The notes beneath the pieces are model-generated. The model did not search any database, had not been told where the DNA came from, and saw only the letters and a list, made by a program, of their open reading frames with translations. A program made the position numbers and the translations under genes. A DNA stretch of 64,000 bases from JBBDJB01 sp040880125 (GTDB taxonomy: Bacteria > Planctomycetota > Planctomycetia > Pirellulales > JBBDJB01), in assembly GCA_040880125.1 (NCBI GenBank), contig JBBDJB010000049.1:1-64000 (forward strand), read 5' to 3'. Shown piece by piece: positions 15,342 to 23,180 of this stretch. Within the stretch, counting starts at the first letter, position 1; each line of letters starts with the position of its first letter.

Positions 15342-18300
15342 CGACACTTGCGGAATTCTTGCGATCCCGCTTCGCGGCCGACGGTTTCACGACCGAAGAC
15401 GCGCTGGCCAGCTTCTTGCCCCTTGCTCGGGAGGTGCTCGACGCTCACGCGGCGGGGATGACAGCGCCGCTGGAAAGCCTTGACGAACTGCGTGTCGATG
15501 GCGTCCGGATCTGGTTTGAAGAGGCGAAACGACGCGATGTCCGCAGAGCAAGCAGCGAGGTACGCCGCATCGAGCGGGCGGGAATGTCCGCCGTCGAGGT
15601 CGTCTCCGAGACCCGAGTCACCACGGAGCTAGGCGATGGCTCAGATATTATCGTTGACATGGCGATCGGCGATCCCGAGCAGCAGATGACATGGCCGGTC
15701 TATCTGCCAGGGTATCTATGCTGGGAGCACCGTCTGGGGGCCCACGATCCGCTGACAGACATCTTCGCTCTCGGCATGATTTTGGCGAGCATGGCCTGTG
15801 GCCTCGATTTCCACGACAAGGAACAACTCGAAACGTTTGTCGCGCATCGCAAGAACCTGTTCGCGATAAACGCCCACCTCCATCCGGTCGTCGCTCGGGT
15901 CATCGCGCGGATGACGGAACTCGACCGCCGGCGCCGCGCGCAAGATTTGGCGTCGTTGGTCAAGACTCTGGAGAGCTATCGCGATCAGGAAGTCGACTTT
16001 GAGTTCGATCTCGCGAAATCTGCGGAGTTTGCAGGCGGCTCGAAGCGGGACAAGCAGACGGTCATCCTCGGAAAGCTCCGCGAACGACTGTTCGAGATAT
16101 CGCGTCGCAACAAGCTATTGCACTTTCGTGCGACAATGCAGAGCGTGAATCTGACGCACGCCTCCGTGCCGCTATCGTTCGACATCCAGAACATCCGTCC
16201 CGATCAGATCCTGGTCTGGAGCGATCAGATGCGGAGGGAAGTGACGGGCGGGAAGCCCATCTCCCTAAACAAATATCTGAATTTTTCGGAGGTCCTCTAT
16301 CTGCCCAGCCAACTGGAGAGGCTGATCGCCGAAACCAAGCGTGACCAGTCCGAATTCGGCTTTGCTCAGCTGCGTCTTGTGGTCTGCTTTCTGCATTGGG
16401 CGAACCTCAAAGAGAAACCCGTCGAGCAGTACGACTCGCCGCTGGTACTGCTGCCGGTTCAGTTGCGCAAGATGAAGGGTATTCGCGACACTTTCTACCT
16501 GGACGTCATCTCATCGGAGGCCGAGGTCAATCCGGTCATCCGCCACCAATTCAAGCAGCTCTACGATATCGACTTGCCCGAGTCGATCGACTTTGCCGAG
16601 ACGTCGTTGGACGAGCTGTATGAATCGCTTGGCCGCAAGATTGCGGCGTCCGAGTCGGCGGTCAACCTGACGAAGATCGATCGTCCGCGCATCGCTCTGA
16701 TCCACGAAAAGGCCCGCCGCAAACTTGACCAGTACCGCCGGCGGGCCCGGCTGGCGGGCCGCGGGGTTCGCAAGCATCTCGATCTCGACTACAGCTACGA
16801 CCCGGCCAACTACCACCCGCTGGGGATCAAGCTGTTCAGCGCAAAGGTCCGCCCGTCCCAAACTCACCTCCGCGAGATCATCGAAGAGAATCCGCGTCCC
16901 AGGACATTCGCCGCCGCGGAGCAGGATCCACCCGTCGCGGAGAAAGAACGGCAATTCTTCTCGCTGCAGTCGGGCGGCGAAGCGAATCCCTACGACTGGA
17001 CGTTCGATCTTTGCAGCGTGACACTCGCCAACTTCAAATATCGCCGGATGTCGCTGGTGCGGGACTACGAGGAGTTGCTTGGAGACGGAATGACGAATCT
17101 CGCTTTCGAGGCAACGTTTTCCCTCTCGCCCCGTCCCATCGACAACCAGCCGCTCGACGCTCGAGCCCTGGTAGACCGCTTTGACGTGGTCCCCTGCGAC
17201 CCCACGCAGGCCCGGGCGATCGCTGTGGCAGAGCAGGGCAAGAGTTTCATCATTCAAGGCCCACCCGGCACGGGAAAGTCCCAGACGATCACGAACCTGA
17301 TCGCAGATTATATCGCGCGAGGCAAGCGGGTCCTGTTTGTGTGCGAGAAACGCGCGGCGATCGACGTCGTCTACGCGCGGTTGCGTCAGTGCGGCCTGGC
17401 GGAGCTCTGCTGCCTTATTCACGACTCCCAGACCGACAAGAAGGAATTCGTGATGGATCTCAAGCAGACCTACGAAAAACTGTTGGAGACCCCGAAGCAA
17501 CAATCGACCGCTCTGGACCGCAGCGAGATGGTCCAGCAGTTGAGCCGAGCCGTCACGCCGCTTGAGCAGTTCGATCAGGCAATGCAGACTGAGCGGAGCG
17601 AACTCGGGGCAACGGCGAGGAGCTTGCTGGACCGCTGCATCGAACTGCAGAAGTCCTTACCCGACCTGGACGCCGTGACCCGGGAAAAGCTCCCGCGTTA
17701 CTCAGAGTGGCTGCAGAGCCGGGCGGCCATCCATCGCTTCGAGCGGGCTCTGCAGGACGTCGGCGGTGGCCAGGTGCTCGCCAAACACCCCATGCGAATA
17801 CTGTCGCCTCAGCTGGCAACCGAGGTACATCCGCTGGAGGTCATTTCGCAATCCGTGAGAGAGGCGCAATCGCAGCTGGAGCGAGCCGAACAAGCATTGA
17901 GCCGGTGCGGCGTCCCTCGTAGCGGGTGGGAGCCGCTAGATCGTGCTGTTCAGCTCACTCAGTACGCGTGCCGCATCCAATCGGTCGCCGAGGCCGATCT
18001 CGTGCATCTGTTGAATCTAAAGCACAAGGAATCGAAGTGGTTTAGCGAGCAGCTCAAAGTCCTTCAGAAGTCCAATCGGGTCGTTGAAGACGCCGAGAAA
18101 CTGAATGGCAATTGGGTTGCAAAGTTGACGGCGGAAGAGACAAGTCTCGCCTTGCAGCAAGCCCAGCGGTTCGAGGGGTCACGTTTTGCCTGGCTCACGC
18201 CCTCCTGGTGGCGCCTCCGCGGCGTGCTGAGACGCTGCTACCAGTTCAACGCTCACAAGATTCGTCCTCCCTGGTCCCAGATTCTCGGACAGCTCTCCAG

Positions 18301-20854
18301 TGAGCACGAAGCACAGGAACAACGACAAGGTCTGTTGCAGGAGACGGCCGAGCGTCTGAGGGTCGACGAGGAACGGGTGTCGGGGCTGATCGAGACGATA
18401 GGCGATGTCGTCACCTGGGCGCCGCAAGCGCCGCGTTGGCTGTCCGCAGTTCATGGCGCCCTCGTCAAATCCCTCCGAGCTGGTGAGATCGTCGAGCGAG
18501 TCCTCCAAGCCAAGGAACCAGTTGACGGCGCGTGCAAGCACCTCGCAAGGATCTCCGACGGCGCCGATCAATTGCCGCTGGAGAATCTGAAGTCGTCGCT
18601 TGCACATGTTATTGACAACCTCGATTCGGTTGCGGATTTTCTGGAATGCCTGCGTAAACTTCAATCGATTCCCCAGAACGTCGCCAGCGCGCTGCGCGTC
18701 CTGCCTCACGCACCGCAGGAAATCGAGGCGGCCGTGGCGGACCAGGGCCTCTCCGAGCTGTATCGACGAGACAAGCAATTCGAGCGTTTTAGTTCCCAGA
18801 CGCACCGCACGCTCGCCAGCAGGCTGGAGGTGCAATACGACCGGTGGCTCGATATGAACGCTGCGGAAATCCGCGACCGAGTGCGACGCAGGTTCCTCAA
18901 GTGCGTTCACATTACGGAGCAACCCGCGGCGAAGCTCACCGCGGAGGAGAAGGAATTTAAACGTCGTTACAATCGAGGGCGACGTGAGTTGGAGCACGAG
19001 TTCGGTAAGCAGATGCGGTACAAAGCGATCCGCGACCTTGTCAGCGGTGAGTCGGGCGATGTGGTCAACGACCTAAAGCCCGTTTGGTTGATGAGCCCCT
19101 TGAGCGTATCGGACACGTTGCCGCTCTCCCCGGATAGATTCGATGTCGTAATCTTCGACGAGGCAAGTCAGATCACGCTGGAAGAAGCCGTGCCCGCGCT
19201 ATTCCGTGCGACGCAGTCGATCATTGTCGGGGACGAGATGCAGCTCCCGCCGACTGATTTCTTCTCCGCCAAGCAATCGGCCGAGGAGGAAGAGGAAGAA
19301 CTGCTGATTGAGTCGGACGGCGGACTGGTGCAGTACGATCTTGATTCTGGCAGCTTTCTCAGCCATGCGGCTAAGAACCTGCCCTCGACGATGCTGGGCT
19401 GGCATTATCGCAGCCGAAGCGAATCACTAATTAGCTTCTCCAACTGGGCGTTCTACGATGGCCGACTGCTGACGGTCCCCGACGAATCGCTTGCCAACGT
19501 CCAGCGGGAGCCGATTGTCGCGACGTCCGCGGAGCACGGCGCATTGGGCGCGGAGGAGACGCTAAAACGCCCGATTAGCTATCATTTGCTCAGCCACGGC
19601 GTCTATGACAAACGTCGCAATCGCGCCGAGGCGGAATACATCGCCGAAATGGTTCGCAGCCTACTACAAGACACGCCCCAAAGCACGATCGGAATCGTCG
19701 CGTTTTCCGAAGCTCAGCAGGACGAGATCGACCAAGCGCTCTCGCGAATGGCGGCAGACGACAAGCTGTTTGGCGATGCGCTTGAACAAGCGTATGAACG
19801 GGAGGACGACGGTCAGTTCGTGGGACTGCTCGTGAAGAACTTGGAGAATATCCAAGGCGACGAGCGTGACATCATCATCCTAAGCGTTTGTTATGGACGC
19901 CCTCCGATCGGCAGGATGCGGATGAACTTTGGGCCGATCAACAAGAGCGGCGGTGAGAAGCGATTGAACGTCGCCTTCTCCCGCGCCAAACAGCACATGG
20001 CGGTCGTCAGCTCCATCGACTCCACCGAGATCACCAACGACTACAACGATGGGGCCAACTGTCTGAAGAGCTATTTGAGATACGCCGAGGCGGTATCCGT
20101 CGGCGATGCACACGCTGCGGCGAGGATCACACATGGTCTGTCACGCTGGGCACATGCCGAGCAGAACCCAGCGACTTCGTCCCAAGAGATTGTTGCAGAG
20201 CAGGTTGCCGACGCCCTAACGGCGGCCGGTTATCAGGTTGATCGTTCTGTTGGGCAGTCCCACTTCCGTTGCGATTTGGCCGTCTACCAGCAGGGGGACG
20301 CGATCTACCGGCTTGGCATCCTCGTCGATGGAAAAAGCTACTACGAACAATCGGACGTATTGGAACGTGACATGATGCGTCCCAGACTCCTTAGGGCGTT
20401 TGGGTGGCGGATTGTGCACGTCTTGGCGAAGGATTGGTACGCTGACCAGGACGGAGAACTGAATCGGATCATCGCAATTCTTGAAGGCGGTGAAGTTGAA
20501 GATCACCAAGACGACGACGGGGAATTTGAGGACGACGATCTGCGCCTACTTCACATCGAATCCAACGAAAGCCAGCACACAACCTCAGACGGCGAAAGAC
20601 ACGAGCAGGAGAGCAATTCTGACGAGGACGAGGAAGCATCGTCCAAGACGCGTCGATTCGAATTGCGTGACGGAAAGTCAAGCAAGTTCTGGGAGATTGT
20701 TCTGGAGGGCGACGAACATACAGTGACTTTCGGACGCATCGGCACGAATGGACAGACACGCACGAAAGCCTTCGACAACGCGACAGCGGCGCAAAACGAC
20801 TACCAACGATTGATACGCGAGAAGATCAGGAAAGGGTACAAAGAGGTGAGTTGA
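15338..20854 (+). CDS. pseudokinase - DUF4011 - SF1 helicase - Vsr-like nuclease - WGR protein
   Basis: 1838 residues. About 40-220 resembles the C-lobe of a protein kinase without catalytic HRD/DFG (YLPGYLCWE in place of the APE region, then LTDIFALGMILASMACG). About 246-530 is DUF4011 (KLRERLFEISRRNKLLHF). The SF1 helicase has Walker A GPPGTGKS at 641-648, Walker B DEAS at 1274-1277, and a long helical insertion between. SRAKQHMAVVSS is a late helicase motif. About 1619-1710 is a Vsr/MTES_1575-type nuclease (HFRCDLAVY, GILVDGKSYY), then an acidic linker and a WGR domain at about 1771-1836. DUF4011-helicase-Vsr proteins are known anti-phage factors (Hhe type). The pseudokinase and WGR ends and the coupled M48 peptidase set this one apart. 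GTG start. Confidence 0.88.
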   Translation: MTTLAEFLRSRFAADGFTTEDALASFLPLAREVLDAHAAGMTAPLESLDELRVDGVRIWFEEAKRRDVRRASSEVRRIERAGMSAVEVVSETRVTTELGDGSDIIVDMAIGDPEQQMTWPVYLPGYLCWEHRLGAHDPLTDIFALGMILASMACGLDFHDKEQLETFVAHRKNLFAINAHLHPVVARVIARMTELDRRRRAQDLASLVKTLESYRDQEVDFEFDLAKSAEFAGGSKRDKQTVILGKLRERLFEISRRNKLLHFRATMQSVNLTHASVPLSFDIQNIRPDQILVWSDQMRREVTGGKPISLNKYLNFSEVLYLPSQLERLIAETKRDQSEFGFAQLRLVVCFLHWANLKEKPVEQYDSPLVLLPVQLRKMKGIRDTFYLDVISSEAEVNPVIRHQFKQLYDIDLPESIDFAETSLDELYESLGRKIAASESAVNLTKIDRPRIALIHEKARRKLDQYRRRARLAGRGVRKHLDLDYSYDPANYHPLGIKLFSAKVRPSQTHLREIIEENPRPRTFAAAEQDPPVAEKERQFFSLQSGGEANPYDWTFDLCSVTLANFKYRRMSLVRDYEELLGDGMTNLAFEATFSLSPRPIDNQPLDARALVDRFDVVPCDPTQARAIAVAEQGKSFIIQGPPGTGKSQTITNLIADYIARGKRVLFVCEKRAAIDVVYARLRQCGLAELCCLIHDSQTDKKEFVMDLKQTYEKLLETPKQQSTALDRSEMVQQLSRAVTPLEQFDQAMQTERSELGATARSLLDRCIELQKSLPDLDAVTREKLPRYSEWLQSRAAIHRFERALQDVGGGQVLAKHPMRILSPQLATEVHPLEVISQSVREAQSQLERAEQALSRCGVPRSGWEPLDRAVQLTQYACRIQSVAEADLVHLLNLKHKESKWFSEQLKVLQKSNRVVEDAEKLNGNWVAKLTAEETSLALQQAQRFEGSRFAWLTPSWWRLRGVLRRCYQFNAHKIRPPWSQILGQLSSEHEAQEQRQGLLQETAERLRVDEERVSGLIETIGDVVTWAPQAPRWLSAVHGALVKSLRAGEIVERVLQAKEPVDGACKHLARISDGADQLPLENLKSSLAHVIDNLDSVADFLECLRKLQSIPQNVASALRVLPHAPQEIEAAVADQGLSELYRRDKQFERFSSQTHRTLASRLEVQYDRWLDMNAAEIRDRVRRRFLKCVHITEQPAAKLTAEEKEFKRRYNRGRRELEHEFGKQMRYKAIRDLVSGESGDVVNDLKPVWLMSPLSVSDTLPLSPDRFDVVIFDEASQITLEEAVPALFRATQSIIVGDEMQLPPTDFFSAKQSAEEEEEELLIESDGGLVQYDLDSGSFLSHAAKNLPSTMLGWHYRSRSESLISFSNWAFYDGRLLTVPDESLANVQREPIVATSAEHGALGAEETLKRPISYHLLSHGVYDKRRNRAEAEYIAEMVRSLLQDTPQSTIGIVAFSEAQQDEIDQALSRMAADDKLFGDALEQAYEREDDGQFVGLLVKNLENIQGDERDIIILSVCYGRPPIGRMRMNFGPINKSGGEKRLNVAFSRAKQHMAVVSSIDSTEITNDYNDGANCLKSYLRYAEAVSVGDAHAAARITHGLSRWAHAEQNPATSSQEIVAEQVADALTAAGYQVDRSVGQSHFRCDLAVYQQGDAIYRLGILVDGKSYYEQSDVLERDMMRPRLLRAFGWRIVHVLAKDWYADQDGELNRIIAILEGGEVEDHQDDDGEFEDDDLRLLHIESNESQHTTSDGERHEQESNSDEDEEASSKTRRFELRDGKSSKFWEIVLEGDEHTVTFGRIGTNGQTRTKAFDNATAAQNDYQRLIREKIRKGYKEVS

Positions 20855-21234
20855 GCCGTTTTCAAGTCTCCCATACTCGCTTCCACGACCAGTCATGTGC
20901 GGAGCACACAATGCCAAGCGGGTCGAATGTACAATCGCGTAGCTGGGGCGTGTCTCATGGGCGGCGCATAACTCATGCTCATCAAGCGAAGCCTATTCCT
21001 GGGCCTCCAATCGAGGCCATCTCATGAACTCGGTAAAATGGTCGCACACACGCGACAACTCGCCAGTCTCGTGGTCGTGAAAAAGGACGGCGGGAAACTT
21101 CGCGAAGGCTCTCCGCCGAGCAGCAACAAGAGTGTGGTCCACCGATTGGCGGTGTTTTAGTCGATGCACCCATCGGACATTCTCGGTACACGACTAAGCA
21201 CGCTGTGGCCTGAGTATTCGCTATGCGCCACGAT
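20855..21234. other. intergenic stretch between convergent genes
   Basis: 380 bp between the helicase (plus) and the small secreted protein (minus). No open frame here has a ribosome site or recognisable sequence. I see no clear terminator hairpin. It may mark a joint between the defence half and the metabolic half of the element. Confidence 0.4.
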
Positions 21235-21831
21235 TTACCTCTTCACTGGATCGTTGGGGATAAAGCGAACTTCATCCGCCGCCAAGTACTCGCCGGTTCG
21301 CGACCCGCTAAACTCGACGTAGGAGATCTCGCTGGCCTCCACCTTCAGCTCGAAAGTTGGCACAGGATCTTCAGGCTTTTTACGGCCCGGCACGACTTCC
21401 AATTCGTCACGCGCGACAACCTCTCCATCGCTGTTGAACGCCTCCAATCTGGCCGCGGCGCCTGTCGATGCCCAAAAGACGATCGTCACCGCGGACGCGC
21501 TATTGGGAAACCGCACCTGCACCGGGATTTCCTGTTCGTTCGCCATCGCGTTGAGAATGCCCTTGCGCCCCGAAGCGATGTGGGGGAAAAACATGATCCG
21601 CCCGCGGGCTTCACTCCGCTCGGGTTGGCGGGCCAGCTTAAACTCGACTCCCTTTTCCACATACTGCTCCGGGCGATTCACGACTTCGTCGTTGGTGGGG
21701 TCCAGCCGGATAGGGGCCTGTTCGAAGTCAATGACCACGTCGTCGGCGGTCGCGGCGTTCGAAAGGCATAGCGCGAGACCCGCAAACCACGCATAGCGCA
21801 TCCGAATCAAGGCAAAAAGCCCTGGCATCAT
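21235..21831 (-). CDS. secreted protein of unknown function in the DUF1552 operon
   Basis: 198 residues. An N-terminal signal peptide (ALIRMRYAWFAGLALCLSNAATA) leads to a beta-rich domain (VVIDFEQAPIRLD, FPNSASAVTIVFWAS, EISYVEFSGS), typical of extracellular proteins that begin with DFEG-like strands. Its ATG overlaps the stop of the DUF1552 gene by 4 bp, so it is last in that operon and coupled to it. I know no named family; the fold suggests ligand or carbohydrate binding. Confidence 0.75.
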   Translation of the reverse strand: MMPGLFALIRMRYAWFAGLALCLSNAATADDVVIDFEQAPIRLDPTNDEVVNRPEQYVEKGVEFKLARQPERSEARGRIMFFPHIASGRKGILNAMANEQEIPVQVRFPNSASAVTIVFWASTGAAARLEAFNSDGEVVARDELEVVPGRKKPEDPVPTFELKVEASEISYVEFSGSRTGEYLAADEVRFIPNDPVKR

Positions 21832-23174
21832 GACGTCATCTCCAGACCGCGCATGGTCCCCGTGGCCGTGGCAAAAACATCCGTCTCGATGTCCATTCGC
21901 TGCAGCATCGAGACAAACAGATTCGGCAACGGATAGTTGCTCGCGGGATCAAACTTTAGATGCTGGCCGTGATGGAATCCGCCTCCGGCGAAGAAGATCG
22001 GCATATTCGTGGTGGAATGCGCGTTGGCATCCCCGAGGTTGGATCCGTAGAGCACCATCGTGCGATCCAAGAGCGTCTCGCCCTCTTCCTCGACGGACTT
22101 GAGATCTTTCAGCAGCCCGGCCATGGTCCGCATCTGCCACTCATCGATCACCTTGAGTTGGGCCAGTTTCTCCTCGGACTTGCCGTGGTGCGAGAGATTA
22201 TGATAGCCGTCCGTAATCGTCGCACCTTGGATCTGCATTGCCGGGGTCGAAACGCCATTCTGCATTAGTGTAATCGCTCGAGTCGAATCCGTCTGAAAGG
22301 CCAAACGTGCGATCCGGTACATCACCTCAATCGCTTGAATGAATTGCGCGGAGCTGGTTGGGTCATTTGGGGGCGGTTCGTCGACCACCGGCTTCGGCCT
22401 GTTTTCCCATGCCCGCGCGGCTTGCAGGCGGTTTTCCAAGTCGCGAACGCTACTGAAGTATTGTTCCAGACGATCACGGTCGCCAGCGCCGACGTTGCGC
22501 TCCAGTGCTCGCGCCTGCTGCGAAACCGTGTCCAGAATGCTGCGGCCCGTATCGATCTCGCGGATCTTGGCGTCGATCTCTGGTTGCGTCCCCTGCAAGA
22601 ACAGTTGTTGAAAAACGTCCGACGCGCTCTGCTCGGGTGGAATGGCCACGCCGGTCCCGGTCCAGGAAAGGCTCCGATTGCCGTTAATCGCCAGCGAGAG
22701 CGAAGGAATTCGAGTACTCGCGCCAATGTGCTCCGCAACGTGCTGATCCAGCGAGATGGAATTGCGAAATGAGCTGCTCGCCGGATGCGGCGCCGCGGTG
22801 AGGAAGCTGATGTCGGAAGGATGCCCTCCATCGACGTTCGGATGCGACACGCCGCTGAAGACGGTGAAATCGGCGCGATGTTCCTGCAGGAAGGTCAAAT
22901 AATGCGAGGGCGTGTAATCGAAGCCCTGGTCGGCCGGAAAAAAGTGCTCGGGCAGCACGCCCAGATTATTGCAGATTGCCAACATGCGCCGAGGCTTACC
23001 GACTGCGTCCGGGGCCGAGCCAGCGTGTGCATCCCGTGCGAACGCAGGTACCATCGCATCCAGAAACGGCAGCGACAGCGCCACGCCCGCCCCCTGCAAG
23101 AAGCGCCGCCGCTCAATCGCCTTGCCGGTTACAGAGCCGGGACCAAACGCTGCGCATCGTGGTTTTTCTTTCAT
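21828..23174 (-). CDS. DUF1552 family Tat-exported protein
   Basis: 448 residues. The N-terminus has ERRRFLQGAGVALSLPFLDAM, a Tat signal. The body has DUF1552 hallmarks (GVSHPNVDGGHPSDISFLTA, VLYGSNLGDANAHSTTNMPI), with helical parts between. DUF1552 proteins are almost confined to planctomycetes, verrucomicrobia and myxobacteria, and are nearly always encoded next to DUF1592-type cytochromes, as here (6 bp downstream of one). They resemble sulfatase-like DUF1501 proteins in context. The reaction is not known; a periplasmic enzyme acting with the haem protein is likely. Confidence 0.92.
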   Translation of the reverse strand: MKEKPRCAAFGPGSVTGKAIERRRFLQGAGVALSLPFLDAMVPAFARDAHAGSAPDAVGKPRRMLAICNNLGVLPEHFFPADQGFDYTPSHYLTFLQEHRADFTVFSGVSHPNVDGGHPSDISFLTAAPHPASSSFRNSISLDQHVAEHIGASTRIPSLSLAINGNRSLSWTGTGVAIPPEQSASDVFQQLFLQGTQPEIDAKIREIDTGRSILDTVSQQARALERNVGAGDRDRLEQYFSSVRDLENRLQAARAWENRPKPVVDEPPPNDPTSSAQFIQAIEVMYRIARLAFQTDSTRAITLMQNGVSTPAMQIQGATITDGYHNLSHHGKSEEKLAQLKVIDEWQMRTMAGLLKDLKSVEEEGETLLDRTMVLYGSNLGDANAHSTTNMPIFFAGGGFHHGQHLKFDPASNYPLPNLFVSMLQRMDIETDVFATATGTMRGLEMTS

Positions 23175-23180
23175 GGTATC

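Noticed and set aside
16511..17503. Long minus-strand frame inside the helicase gene
   Set aside because: It is antisense to DUF4011 and Walker A coding sequence; long antisense frames are common in GC-rich genes.
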